Assembly (NCBI GenBank): GCA_902729315.2 | Contig: LR746270.1 | Span: 2,140,501-2,204,500, forward strand | Reading direction: 5' to 3' | DNA from: Spirodela intermedia | Lineage: Eukaryota > Streptophyta > Magnoliopsida > Alismatales > Araceae | Length of the DNA stretch: 64,000 bases | In this document: positions 1 to 16,275 of the stretch, in pieces | Layout: each line of letters opens with the position of its first letter | How positions within the stretch are numbered: position 1 is the first letter of the stretch | Translations under genes and position numbers: made by a program | The notes under the pieces: generated by a model | Database searches by the model: none | Told to the model about the DNA's origin: nothing | Seen by the model: the letters and a program-made list of their open reading frames with translations, nothing else

Positions 1-3210
<3,210 letters not shown>

Positions 3211-3414
3211 CTCTGCCTCTTTCTTCTTCTTCCCCGCTTCGTTCTTCAGGGAGATAAGGTCCGGTCACATAGATGATATACTTTTGGGTAATCGGGGGCT
3301 GTTTATGTCATTTCCTTCACAAAATATCGCCCGTCTCCGCGGGTTTTACGTATCCATGAATATCAACCGTTCGATCACTCACCTCACGAGAGCTACCGAC
3401 CGTTAGATTCATGT

Positions 3415-6400
3415 CTAACGGGCCGGTCCAAGCCAGGGCCCTGGGTACGAGTACAGAGTAGCCTCGAGAGGATCTAGATTAGCGATTCTGCCACCCCAGG
3501 GCCCACAGTAGAGGCTTGCGGTTAATACTAATGACGGGTCTATTTCTTCCAAAGTTTTTATTTCATCTCCAATAATTTTAATCCCTAGTTTGTATGTTAT
3601 TTTCATGAATTCAGCATATTATTTAAAATATCTTTTTTTCCATGATTTCCCCATGGATTTTCATATGCATTCTACATGTTATTCTGATGGTCTCTCAAAA
3701 TTCAGAGAAATTATGTTATTTGCATTTTTTGTATTATTGGCATAGATAAAACATGAATATTTTGGTTGATTTTCTATAGTTTATATACCCTATTTTGATG
3801 ATTTACCTATTATCTTCTACTTATAACATAAAATATGTTAAACTTTCTATTTATGTGGAACAAAACTAATAAATACATTTGAAAATTTTGAAAGGATTAT
3901 ATGTTATTTCATGAGCTTATTTATTCTTAATGCATCATATTTAAACATAGATAACAATGAATTAGATTAGGCTTATTCACCCCCCCTACAAATACTTTTA
4001 GTTGCCCTTGGATCCTTCACTTACATTGTCATGAATCAATATCATTAGATCCCACATCGTATCTTCCAGTGGATTTTATATAAAAATACACCACTAAAAG
4101 GGAAGGGGTGTGTGGATTACCCTTTAATTGTTAGGATCTAGGATGGCATGTGGAGTATTTCACACACTATTTTAATATTACTTTAGTCACTTGACTTACT
4201 CCATTTAACAAATATTATGGATGTTGTTGAATCCTTATGTTGTATTAAATTCATAGAGGAATATACACTAAAGTACATGCTTTAGTTGACGTCCACCAGA
4301 TTTAACAACTTTAGCTAACTCAAGATCTCACTTAGGAATCTTCTTCTAGATTTACAATTTTAGGAGGCCAAAGCATAATGGAATTCACTCATTATTTTAG
4401 ATTCATGGCTCTAAGGAGTTACATAAAATTATTTATTCATATCTTTTAAATTCACAATTCTAAGAGGCCATTTTTTTTAATAATAATTAATCTCCTCTAT
4501 ATTAAGATCCTAAATGGAGCTTGAGTGCAGATGCACTCCAAGTACAAATGGAGCATGAGTTACCATTCTTGGAGTTTTGACTCCAAACTTTTTAGAGGCT
4601 TCAATCCTGCGATTTCTTGACATTGAAGTTTTACAATGAGGATCTCTTTGTGCATCCTTGATTATTTCATATTCTTCAGTCCTTAATCTAGATTTTTCTA
4701 ATCCTCCACCTTTCTAGTTGAGAAGAACTTTCGCTTATATACTCAGGATTTTTCCTTGATTCCTTTTGATTTTTAAATGCTCTAAATCTCATCATTTCAC
4801 GAAAATACCACATCTCAATGGATGGTTAGTTTATCATTTTCGTTTGTGCCTCAGTGGCCATCTCCTCTCTCCTCATATTAACACTTAGACTAGGGCAATT
4901 TTATAAATTGCAAATAAAAGTATATAAAATTTCTCAATAAATTCTATAAATAATTTTAAACCATGAAAAATCATTTGAGGTAATTTCAAGGGTCATGAGA
5001 ATATTTAAATTAAATTTTGATGTAAAAATACTTTTTTATCATTCATGTTGACTTTACATATTCTAGGGCTTTTCTTAGTAATAGTGACTAAGATCATCAA
5101 AATACTTGATTCTACAATCATAAATTTTATCAAAATATTCTTAAGGATATGATCATCATCAAAACATATAGGCCTCTTAAAGCCATCATCTTCAACTATG
5201 ATTCCTTCCACATCATGGAGTTTTAAATGGAATAGTACTCGTCGAAGTGTCTACCTTTGTTCATCATTTATCAATGGAGGATTGTTTTGGTTTTCTTAGT
5301 GAACTAGGTACGTACTACTAATGTCACCCATTGAATATCTTTTTGCTGTCTTTAGCACTAGTAATGTACTACTTGGTTGCAAGTAAAATATTCAGTGTAT
5401 GACTCGATGGGGGATGGGTAAATCAATATGCATGCATGGTTTTTGGTCTCACATAGAAACTATAAAAAACTATAAGTTTGATCAGCCTATAAAAGAACTA
5501 AGAGAGGAATAGAATATGTCATTTTTCCTTTTAGGTATAGTATAAATATATCTACTACGATTGATGAGATATATTAAAATTAAGCATGTCAACTTTTTAT
5601 AAGTGCTTAAAGTGATCATATGAGAGTTACATAATTTATGGTGATTTGGCCTTGTTGTCATACTCCACTCTGTAATGATATCTTCTTGAAGTTCCACTAA
5701 TGACTAATAGTAGAAATGATTAAATATTAGGAGAAAGTTTGTCTCCACTAAATTTATAGCTCTAGTAGCTTGAATTTTCATAGCACTGTAATACTCACTT
5801 CTAGATTCACAAACTTAAGCACCCAAACACTAGTAATATATGATATTGACCTTTCTATGTTTATGACTCTAAGAATGTCTGTGCTTAATAGTGCTTCTTG
5901 GTAGTGGACTTCTTCCATCATGATCAAATAGTATCAAGAATAACTAAATTGAATGCCTTGAGCTTTGGATCTAGAACTTCTTTGTAATATTGTGTTGACA
6001 TAGAATTGGAAGTTCTTTTTGTAACTTTATCACCTTAACTTTTTTTTTGATGGAGACTAGGATTTGAAATGTTTTCTTGACATTAATAAGGTACAAAATT
6101 TTCTTTTAAAATTTCTTTCTTACACTTCTAATTTTGATTTGTCATGCTTGTGTATTTACTAGCTCTTCTTTAAATTATTCATTTTATCTCTATTAAGTTT
6201 GGTATTAAATACTCATTTGGGCTGAACTTCATGTCATTTTAATAGTAGCCAACACATATCAAACATATACGTTTCATTTGGTTATCTAAATGTGATATTT
6301 ATTTATGAGTTTTAGACTAACACAAGATTCTTTTGCTGATATATTGTATTGCTAATCACTTATACTACCATGAGGTTTTATATTGATTTACATATTCTAT
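3415..6400. other. AT-rich intergenic DNA, no gene recognised
   Basis: This stretch follows the promoter side of the NusB-domain gene. I see no open frame that resembles a known protein and no clear LTR or terminal inverted repeat. It is probably decayed transposon sequence, since a reverse-transcriptase relic lies further right in the same gene-free block. Confidence 0.5.
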
Positions 6401-7190
6401 ATATTGAGATATTTAACTTCATATATTGGGTTATATTAGAGCATTTATATCATGCATATGATGTAATTATCTTGTTCTAAAATATTGAACGAAATATATG
6501 AAGATATTCACATTTAAGTCGAGTTTGATACAAATATTCAACAATAAAACTTTTATATACTAAGATATTAAGCTTTGTTTTGTATTTCAAGCACAACATA
6601 ACTTTTTATATATTGATATGTTAATCTTGATATGCTCTAATGTTTCACAACTTATTTTTCTTGTTCCAAAGTATTAAATTTGAGATGCTCCACTATTTTC
6701 TACTCTAACTTTCAAATACAAACATATTAAGATTAATATATTTCATTTTTTCACATTGAATATTGTGTTAGATATACTAAGTTATTCGTGTAATTTTCTT
6801 GAAAATTTAAAATTTGTGTTTGCAACTTGATTTCTATATATTGAAATATATCAACATTAATATATTTGAATATTATGTAATGAAAATTATCATACACTGA
6901 CATATTAATCTTGTATGTACTATAGTGCCCTCCAACATAAACTTAAAACATTAAAAACTTAAGTGCAACACAAAGCTTATGCTAAAATGTCAACTTTAAT
7001 ATACAATGATATCTTATGAAACAACATATCATATACTAAGATATATTAACCTCAATGTATGTTTCTCTTTTATAATGTTAACTTCATATGCTTAAATATT
7101 GACTTTGGTGAAGTTATTACTTTGTGATTTTGTAATATGACCTTATATATTGAGATATCAACTTTTATGCACTTTTATACAACATCATAT
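6400..7190. repeat. Degenerate AT-rich repeat field
   Basis: A motif close to TATATTGAGATATTAACTT recurs about ten times with heavy divergence and irregular spacing of roughly 60-100 bp, for example near 6410, 6558, 6617, 6726, 6838, 6893, 7008, 7035 and 7145. It looks like an old tandem array that has decayed. No coding potential is visible. Confidence 0.5.
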
Positions 7191-7466
7191 GACCTTTTGT
7201 CATCACAAGATAATGTGAAATGGCTTTAAACCCATTGCTAGGTGGTATGCTTGATGCCAAACTTCACCACATGATGAACCATGAGAAAACATACTTCTCT
7301 TAAATAAAGTCATCTATTTATGTCAATAGAAACAAAATGTATTTATGAAAGAAATCCATAATGATGAAGATCACATTATACTATTCAACTTTCAATAATC
7401 TAATGTGTAGATCCTCAAGGTGTAAGATGAGATTGGTAACATCTCTTAGGGACAATGCCTTAACAT

Positions 7467-7469
<3 letters not shown>

Positions 7470-7512
<43 letters not shown>
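7470..7512. repeat. (CT)n microsatellite
   Basis: About twenty consecutive CT units. It produces an artefactual Ser/Leu repeat frame. No gene is attached to it. Confidence 0.95.
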
Positions 7513-7514
<2 letters not shown>

Positions 7515-8229
7515 ATCTAGCTAGCACATTAGGCATGTTCTAACATACAACTCAACATCTTGGTTGATACTAAGTCAATGGAAGCTAGCAAATAGTAGTG
7601 CTAGTGTGTACTTATATCTAAGTTATTTGATATAGATCATGTCATGCATCTTAGCTTGGGAAAACATAGGTTGCCCATATAAAACATATATACTAGGCAT
7701 AAAAGCCATATTATACCTATGCTCATAGAAGTCATATCATGCCCACATCAGCTTGATGTAATAAGATGTTACCTTTGGGACCTATAACTTCCTTGTATAA
7801 ATCTTATCTAGAATAATGCAACACATAACTCACAATAGGCACAACATTTGATTTTAGATATTCATAACTTAAGACACCTTCACATTACCATACCTTACTT
7901 ATATGCTAGTTAAAGTTTCATTTCACAAAAAAATCTTCTTTAGAATTAGCTTCTACAATAATTTGAAATAGTTATTATGACATTGATATTGTAGAGGTCA
8001 TCTACTTCTCATGCACATAGTTACCACTCTTTATCATTGTGTGTTTGGCTCACAAAGACTATTATAAGACCTATTTGGATAAGGATACTAGTCATGGATA
8101 CGTTAGATACATCAAATATATAACTCCAACATGTCAATAAACCATAAGATTGAATTGTTGGTCACAACTCATTTGAGGTCATCAGAAGCTTATTAAAAAT
8201 TGGGTGACATTGTAAATATACACTTTTTT

Positions 8230-8730
8230 AAAATTGGGCTACTCCCATTGACCATTTTGCATTCACAAATGACATGCACATCGGCAAAGTCCATCCTCAC
8301 ACTATATCTATTGATGACAAACATGGAGTTGAAACCTTGGAGATCTTCTCATGAGAAAAATCACATTTTTCTACCTTGAGTTATAATTAGTTCTCTTGTA
8401 TGTTGGTGAATACCACTAAGAGGTGCTTTAGAGACTCATCTAAGGTTATGTAGTAATCAAAATGTTATTATGATACATGATGACAAACTTATCATTGTGC
8501 TCTTAGGAGATGACTGTCATTAGAGCAAAAAAGGTGTATTAGGCATTAATGAGGTGAGAAGTCATCATAGTCAACTCATATGATTCATTTTCAGGTCATA
8601 TAACTGATGTTCTGTTCATCTATTTAATGTTAACATGATGATAGTTGGTTGTCAGATCAATGAGAATAATAATGGCCCACCTAAGCATTTGAATAGATGT
8701 TTGTACATTGGGCATGTAGTATTTGTCAAA
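8230..8730 (-). mobile_element. Decayed Ty3/gypsy reverse transcriptase relic
   Basis: Hand translation of the minus strand, allowing for stops and frame changes, gives blocks in the order of a Ty3/gypsy reverse transcriptase. One block resembles LIDLTTNYHHVNIK (compare the family's K-D-L-x-S-G-Y-H-Q-V-R-I). Next comes SYELTMMTSHLINA (compare YEF-x-VM-x-FGLTNAP). Then DKFVIMYHNNILIT replaces the DKFV-x-VYLDDIL active-site block, so the two catalytic aspartates read as asparagines. Many stops make it non-functional. The surrounding 7.6-9.3 kb probably belongs to the same element, but I could not find its LTRs. Confidence 0.55.
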
Positions 8731-9727
8731 TTGTTAGTGTATAGTAGTTCATGTGCAATCATAGCAAGGCATCCTTGTTTTTTCTAGAAGAGGATAAGGG
8801 TATCAATTAAGAACTTAAATGCATAACTTTCAAGCATGTCAACAGTATCTTGTTGAGTATATGTGCACCAATGGGTGCATACTCAATATGAGTTCAATCT
8901 CATTATCAATCTCATGATAGTGACAATTAGACCAAAAGGGATACTAACACCATGCCATACTCTTAAGTGTCATGCTCACTTAGAGGTCTCTCCATATGCA
9001 TGCTGTGGGTATTATTCTTGACTAGATATTCTTCACATGCAACTTACTATCACATCTCAACCTATAGTTGTTTCAGAGATTTGCTGCAAATTAAAGAGTC
9101 ATCATCATACAATTTTAATGTCAATGAGTAAGTAATCATATTGAGCTGGAGTGACAAAGCTAACAAAGTGCTTCATGTGCTATCTAACTACACAAATCAT
9201 CACCTAATTGTCAACAAGTTGTCAAGTCTACTCTTCCCTCTTAAGTGCACCACCAAAGGTTGATGTCTCTATTTAAAGCATAGTGTGACCTCTAGATTTA
9301 GCATGCTAATATTACCAAAAGTAGTAATGGTCCAAGTCTCATAAAGATTTTTGCTATTTCCATAAATACTTAATAATCTTTAGTCTGTGTAAAACGACTT
9401 TTGAGATATTGTAGGTTCCATGACATTCTCTCTCTAGAAGGACATAATGATTTTACATGCAAAGTCAATGTTCTCTCCAACATATGAGAATCACTCCATT
9501 CATTGCACGTTTTCTTCTTTTGCTTGCCAAATGCATGTAATGGCTGCATGCATGCTATGCGGCTCATGTTGTGGCGCCATACTGGACACCTTGGGATGCT
9601 ACACCTTAGCCATGTTGGTTGCATAGTGGTCCACGTGGCGACCTGTGCCCATCGACGTGCAAGATCATGTTGATCCAGGCCGGGCCGGGCCAGGAAAAGG
9701 CCTGGCTGCAGCAAGCCCGTTGTCCTA

Positions 9728-9741
9728 GGCCCAGCTGGGCT
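9728..9741. promoter_or_regulatory. Palindromic site II-type promoter element
   Basis: GCCCAGCTGGGC at 9729-9740 presents a TGGGC(T/C) site II core on both strands, about 155 bp upstream of the ING2 start codon. Site II motifs are typical of housekeeping and cell-cycle promoters in plants. Its use here is inferred. Confidence 0.45.
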
Positions 9742-9893
9742 GTTCCCAGGTCACACGGTAAGAATACCCTGGGTAGCGTCTATTATTACATAGCATACCC
9801 TCGTCCCGTTGCCCCCTGTTCGTGTGCCTGCACGAAGAGGCGAAACCCTAGAACGAAGGAAGCGAGACGTTGGGTTGGTGGTGGTGGAGGAAG

Positions 9894-12413
9894 ATGGCGG
9901 TCGCGAGGACGGGGGTCTTCGTGGACGACTACCTGGAGTGTAATGGAAACCGGGGGATTTTCTTTTTATCTGTTGCGGTCATGAGGTTTCCTTTTGTTTC
10001 ATTCGTTTTCTTGTTGTTTCCTTGCCGAAATTTGAATGATTCTCTCCCGCTTTCTGCGGGTGTCGCCGGGGGAACAATACAGACGCGAGCACGCTGCCGG
10101 CGGAGTTGCAGAGGCTTCTGTCCACCATGAGGGAGCTCGACGAGAGGTCCCAATGTAGGTTCTCCTTTCTTGACGCCGCCGTCGTTCTACTCTTTTTGAC
10201 CGATTGAGCAGCGGCGCCAACCTGCATTTCTGTTTCTCTAGTAAATTTTTTGGGAGTACTCAAATTTACTTCGTTTTAAAGGAGAGTTCTTTTGTATGGT
10301 GAACCTAACTCTGATTACCAGGAGAATTTGCCATTTTACTCTGGACTAGTTTGATTTATGCTTCCTTTTTGTGATTCTACCGTCTATCCATGTATGTGAG
10401 GGACCTTTGGCTGCCTTTTTCACATTTTTTTTTTCTGTGAAAATGTTTATTTTGGCAGCCATGGTCAACCAAGCCAGGGATCAGACCAAATACTTCATCG
10501 GACTGCCCTCCCATGGCTCAAGGAAAGGAATCTACGATGATGAAGATCTAGGGTTGGAGAAGGTTAGGAAGGAGATCGAAGCCAATCAAGAGAGTGCACT
10601 GAGCTTGTGTACAGAAAAGGTCCTGCTGGCGCGTCAAGCTTATGACTTGGTGAGCTACATCTCCAGACTCAAGTCTGTGGCCACTGCTTTATCGATGAAT
10701 ACGATCAAATAACCTTGCTCAATTCACTTTTGCGTGGCTTCCATAGATGATTGGGTACCATTTAGGGTTTTCGTTTGTCTTCTTTAAACCTCTTGGACAT
10801 CAACCTGGTGCAAACGTTTTGAAGTATATGATTTTTCTCCTTTGAACTCTGTAATGAGCTTAATTCTTCTGTACTTTGAGTAGAACTAGGCAATCCTTTG
10901 CCGAGATTCTTGCTCCCCATTTATCTGGTATTTGCTTTGATTTTGTTGTATGGTTAGTAAACCTTCTTATAACAGGTTGGCCCACAGTCATCCACCACTA
11001 AGTCTGGTTTTTAGTTAGTCCATAACCTTTTTGTTCTTCAGCCTCTTTAAATAGTTTTCTACCATCTCCATGATATTTGTCTGCCGATTCGTTTTTGTTG
11101 TTGCAGGTTTTCTGTGAATATCTCCTTTGAAGAATTTATTGAACTGTGAACTCCATCCCTCCTTAATTCGCTCATTCGATGCATTCTCCTCAACTTTTTC
11201 AATGAGATAATCAATTTTTCTATGGGTTTTCTGTTCCAGAAACCTTCATAAAAGTTCGTTTTAGAGCAACTGTAGTAAATGATAATTATGCAAAAATCCA
11301 TGCTGTGCAGCTTGATTGCAAGAGATGTTCAAGCAGCTGACTTTTTGTTAATATACTGTTTTGGTTAGTATCCTATCTGATGGGAAAGTCAAAAGGGTAC
11401 GCCAGCTATGTGACCATATCACATCCAGCACTCTTTCATTATGTCGGATAGATCATTGCTTTTCATTGTGCTTGATGAAAGCCAATTAAGCTGTCATCTC
11501 TTCCAGATAGGTAGCCATATCAAACGGCTCGATGAAGACCTCAGTCAGTTTGCAGAAGATCTAAAGCAAGGTCGGTCAGTAAGAATTTTTCCGAGAAGAT
11601 TTTCAACCCATATTTTGATATTTGGTCGATCATTTCTTGCACAAGTTGCGGATTTCACTCCGTTCCTTCCCTCTTTGAGTCAATTTCGCTCTGTTGTGGT
11701 CAGAGGGGAAGATTCCACTGGATGAACCAGTCACGCTTCCTCCATTACCAGCTGTTCTAAAGGACGAAAGACGGAGGTCAGGTCTTCTGACTCCTCAGTC
11801 AAGGAGGTCGGAGTTCAGAGAAAGGGACTGGGACCGAGAGCGCGATAGGGATCTTGAACTCATGCCTCCCCCCGGCAGTCACAAGAAGAATGCTCTCACA
11901 GCCATGGATGTCGACCAATCAGATCCTAACGAGCCCACCTACTGCGTCTGTCATCAGGTTTGTCTCAGCGTGATTATCACTTTAGCCTTGTTCTATCATG
12001 CCACAAGATGTGTTAAAAATCTGAATTATCCCATTTTTTTTCATGGTTTTAGGTGTCATTTGGAGACATGATTGCCTGTGACAATGAGAATGTGAGCCCC
12101 CTCCGCTGGACTCTCTGTTTATGGAAAAAAAGCAATATATATATTTTTAATCTGCGTATCATTTTAATTTGAGTAGGAATGTTTTACTATGTTTGGTAAG
12201 TGAGGTAGAACAGGAGGAAAAAGAGAAATACTGATCAGGATCTTATGTGCCCAACTCTTTCTTCTCCTTTATTTTATTTTATTTTATTTTATTTTCTCTC
12301 CGTTGGTGCAGTGCGAAGGAGGTGAGTGGTTTCACTACTCCTGCGTGGGGCTCACGCCGGAGACCAGGTTCAAGGGGAAGTGGTTCTGCCCAACCTGCCG
12401 GCAGCTGATGTGA
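9894..12413 (+). CDS. ING2: ING2-type PHD finger chromatin reader
   Basis: Seven exons (9894-9939, 10083-10154, 10459-10649, 11507-11570, 11704-11957, 12053-12091, 12312-12413) join in phase to 255 residues. The N-terminal ING domain starts [20 protein letters not shown] and continues through [17 protein letters not shown] and [16 protein letters not shown] charged linker with alternating Arg/Asp/Glu (around residues 155-175) leads to a C-terminal PHD finger at about 204-252 with the C4HC3 ligands complete ([29 protein letters not shown]). PHD fingers of ING proteins bind trimethylated H3K4 and recruit histone acetyltransferase or deacetylase complexes in the nucleus. The start and domain layout match the plant ING2 branch rather than ING1. 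The intron before the last exon carries an (ATTTT)n run just upstream of its acceptor. Confidence 0.95.
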
Positions 12414-13154
12414 TGATGATAATCTGTGTATGATGAAGACTAATCTCCCCTCCATCCCTGAATGTGTTGTATAATGGGGATTTTATTTTTATTTTTATTT
12501 TTATTTTTATTTTCTTCTGGTGAATTGGTGTAGTGAAGATCACTACGAAAAAATGAAAAGAAAAGGAAAAAAACCGTATTTTTATGTGAACTAGTTTTTT
12601 TTTTTTTTTTTTTTTTTTGCGTGCCTTCACTTGGTTTGATTACTTTGTCTCCACTGGGGATGGGCCGGGCTCTTACTGGAAGGTTCGGGTTCAGGCCCGG
12701 GCCCGGGCCCGTGGGGCCCTTCAGCATTTCCCGAAATTCAGGGTCTTTTCCTTTATTCATATGCTTTTAAAGGGGGTGAAAACGAAAAAAAATAATATTC
12801 GCCTACTTTCTTTTAACTAACCCCACTACAATAGGCCAGAGGGCCACAACATTGGATAGACTTATCACACCGGTGGGTCCTGGCGGCCGCCGTCGGATCT
12901 GAGGGATCACCAATGAACGGACGGCTGGGATTTTGATGGTGCATTTGAACTGTACCTACCAGAGGCGCAGACTCCAGTCTGGTTGGTAATCCACGGGAAT
13001 CCCCAGCTTTTTTTATTTTATTTCTCCGGAGAAAGCAAAAACCCTAACCCTAACCCTAACCAGAGAAGCGTTGCTCTGCTCCACCTTGTTGGCCTCCCCC
13101 TCCGAGGGCTGGAGGAGGGAGTTCTGCTTCTGCGGGGAGGAAGGGGGGCGGGGG
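12414..13154. other. ING2-SRPK intergenic region
   Basis: It contains the ING2 3' flank with TTTTTA repeats (about 12480-12511) and a long T run (about 12597-12618). A very GC-rich palindromic patch (CCCGGGCCCGGGCCCG, about 12697-12712) follows. The presumed SRPK promoter and leader come next. No separate gene is visible. Confidence 0.7.
13039..13060 (+). promoter_or_regulatory. Telo-box in SRPK leader
   Basis: Three consecutive CCCTAA units form an AAACCCTAA telo-box about 95 bp upstream of the SRPK start codon. Telo-boxes are common in promoters and leaders of plant genes active in dividing cells (ribosomal-protein and translation genes), and are bound by Pur-alpha or TRB-type proteins. 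Function here is inferred from the motif and position. Confidence 0.65.
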
Positions 13155-15900
13155 ATGGAGGAGGAGGACCGAAGGGCGGGCGGGGAGAGCAGCGGCGGCG
13201 ATTGCAGCTCCGAGGATGAGGGGAGCGATGGATACCGCCGAGGGGGCTACCACACAGTGCGAGTGGGAGACGCCTTTAAGCAGGGGGCGTACGTCGTGCA
13301 GTCGAAGCTCGGGTGGGGGCACTTCTCCACGGTCTGGCTCGCCTGGGACACTCTACACTCGGTACGGGGGTTTGCCCTTGTTTGTTTGAGTTTTGGTTCC
13401 CCGACTCTGGGGGAATTTGTCTGGTGGTAATCGTTGCGGCGGCGCCGGCCATGGTTCTTGCAGAGGTATGTGGCGCTGAAGGTGCAGAAGAGCGCGCAGC
13501 ACTACACAGAGGCGGCGATGGATGAGATCACGATTCTGAAGCAGATCGCGGACGGAGACCCTGAGGATGCTAAGTGCGTGGTGAAGCTGCTCGACCATTT
13601 CAAGCACTCCGGGCCCAATGGGAACCACGTCTGTATGGTGTTCGAGTATCTTGGGGATAATCTCTTGACCCTCATCAAGTACACTGACTATCGAGGGATC
13701 CCGCTCCGGATGGTGAAGGAGATCTGCAGGCACGTTTTGGTTGGCCTCGATTACCTCCATCGCCAGCTGAACATCATCCACACCGACCTCAAGCCTGAGA
13801 ACATTCTACTCGTCTCCACAATCGATCCTGCAAGGGACGCGACACGCACAGGTGCCCCCCTCATTCTTCCCACGAAGCCCGACAGCTCCAAGACCTCCGT
13901 TCCGGCCTGTGCCTCTGTGAGCGCCGCTGAAATTGCGGGTACGAATGGGGACCTGACAAAGAATCAGAAGAAGAAAATTCGGCGGAAGGCGAAACGTGCT
14001 GCAGCTACAGTAAACGTGGAGAGCACTTCGGGCCTCGATGGGGACGAGGTGCGCAGCGGTAAGGATGATGCGGGCACCGCTGGAAATGACGGCGGCAGCG
14101 GGGCTGAGCCGGACCAAACGAAGGAGAGAGGAAGTCAGGGGCGCAGGAGAGAGAGCAAAAGTGCGAGGAGGAAATTGGCCATGGAAGTGGACTTGAGATG
14201 TAAGCTTGTCGACTTTGGGAATGCATGTTGGACTTACAAACAGTTCACGAGTGACATTCAAACAAGGCAGTACAGATGCCCAGAAGTGCTGTTGGGTTCG
14301 AAGTACTCTACACCCGCGGATTTGTGGTCGTTTGCCTGCATATGCTTTGAGTTGGCGACGGGTGATGTGCTGTTTGACCCGCACAGTGGGGAAAATTTTG
14401 ACCGAGATGAGGTAGCGTACAAGGCTTGCTTCCTTTTACGTACCTAATCATATATTTGTCTAATGATCCTTATTCCTTTTCTCGTTTTTTCTGATGCTTG
14501 TTTCCGTTCAATTTGAGTTCTCCATTCTTGATGTTCGCATATTCTGATCAACAACTCGTATGCAAACGCCGAAAGGATCGTATTCGGGTCCATTCAACAA
14601 ATTACTTGGTAGTCTGGTCAAAAGGAAAACTTGACGTAGGAATTTTAACATACGGGCTGATGCAATCCTTAGCAAGCTTCTTCTGAAATGGAAATCCTGG
14701 TGAAATCGTCGTACAACACAGTAAACCTCGTTGAACGTATACTAATTAAGATCTTTTTAGTCATATGCCTGCGCCACAATTGTCTTACATAAATCTGTTG
14801 TATGAGGGCATTTAGAAGGAGTAGAGATATTTTCTGGTCTTTGATCATCTAGCTTAAGTGACTGAATTCTCTTCCCCCGGCTATGTTTGTATCAAATGGT
14901 GGGTGAGTCATAAAATAAGTTGTTAGGTGGATTTGAGATGTTTTAAGTGCAACGTTAGAAGGTTTTTATCGCTTTAGAGTCCTGAGGAATGTAGATTGTG
15001 TCTTACGTGAGTTTTATTTGATGCCAATGATTTAGGATAAAAGGAAAAAAAGTTCAGTTTTTTGTTCTCTCATTCCTTTTACATCTCGTTAAGTGAGTAG
15101 AGAAGCTTTGCCTGGGATGTGTGTTGTAATTCATTGGGGGAATGTTCTACAGTTCTTGTGGTTGGCTCCTGTCATTTTGTTTCGTACTTGGCTCTGTATT
15201 GATTGTTGTCATCTCCACAGTTTCGATCGTGATTGTCTTTCCTGTTCCTCCAACATTTCTTGAGCTTCAATTACCATTAAAAGAAACTGTGGAAGACATG
15301 AATGAAATCCATCTTTAATCATGCAGGATCACCTGGCATTGGTCATGGAGCTTCTTGGGATGATGCCCCGCAAGGTAATACCCACCCCTTTCCCCCCCAC
15401 CTCTCTCTAGAAAAAAGCCTCTCTCGCTCCTTCCTCTCACTCATCACGGATTGTGATGCCTGGTTCTTCTTCAGATTGCATTGGGTGGCCGCTACTCCCG
15501 CGAGTTCTTCAACCGGTACGGGGAGCTGCGGCACATCCGCCGCCTTCGGTTCTGGCCGCTGAACAAGGTGCTCACCGAGAAGTACGAATTTGACGAGCAG
15601 GACGCTCGCGCCATGGCAGACTTCCTTCTCCCCATCCTCGACTTCGTCCCTGAGAAGCGGCCGACGGCAGCTCAGCTTCTCCTCCATCCATGGCTCAACG
15701 CAGGGCCTCTGCATCTCGAGCCGTCGGCGAAGGTCCCAACGCCGCCACTTCCCAACAGAGAAGGTGAGGAGGTCGAAAGGGAGGCCATGGCGGCGGAGCT
15801 GGGGAACATCGCCATTGGCGGCCCTCCGAGGCCAGTTCAACAGAGGGATGCTGCTGCTGCTGCTGCTGTGACCACCACCTCTGCCAATTCTTCTAGGTAG
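13155..15900 (+). CDS. SRPK family SR-protein kinase
   Basis: Four exons (13155-13361, 13464-14411, 15327-15374, 15475-15900) give 542 residues. SRPKs phosphorylate the RS domains of SR splicing factors. After an acidic N-terminus comes a bipartite kinase domain. It has a glycine loop (LGWGHFSTV, about 52-60), ATP lysine K75 in VALKV, catalytic loop HTDLKPEN (175-182, the SRPK form of HRD) and DFG at 319-321 (VDFGNACW). The lobes are split by a spacer at roughly 190-305. The spacer is rich in Lys/Arg and Gly and includes a KNQKKKIRRKAKR basic cluster, as in other SRPKs, where it controls nuclear-cytoplasmic location. The tail ends in a short Ala run. All key kinase residues are present. The plant group (SRPK3/4/5-like versus SRPK1/2-like) is not certain from sequence alone. 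The 915-bp intron after residue 385 is the only long one. Confidence 0.95.
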
Positions 15901-16275
15901 AGCAAGGGGGATTTAGCATTTCGAAGGGCTTTGGAGCCTGCTACTGATTCGAGTCCTTGATCTGATTTCAAATATTTTTTTGCTTTCTTTTGGTGTTGGT
16001 CTTCTCTTCTGGTTGCATGGATGGATGATGTATTTGGTGCGATAACAGGTGGTTGGGAACAGCGTTGACTTTTCTTTTCTCCCCCACTACCCCCGATCTT
16101 TGAAAGAATCTCGGGCCGTTCCTGCCACTTTATTGCCACTGCTCACATGCCCCACCATCGTTCATGAATCATGTACAAGCTGTTCCCACACGATTAATCT
16201 AGACCCAATTGACGACTAGAGAGAGAAAGAGAAAGAGAGATAGGAAGAGAGAGAAGTAGACAGAGAGATGGGTGC

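Noticed and set aside
13806-14384. 192-codon minus-strand frame inside SRPK exon 2
   Set aside because: The plus strand clearly encodes the kinase spacer and activation region; the minus translation matches nothing.
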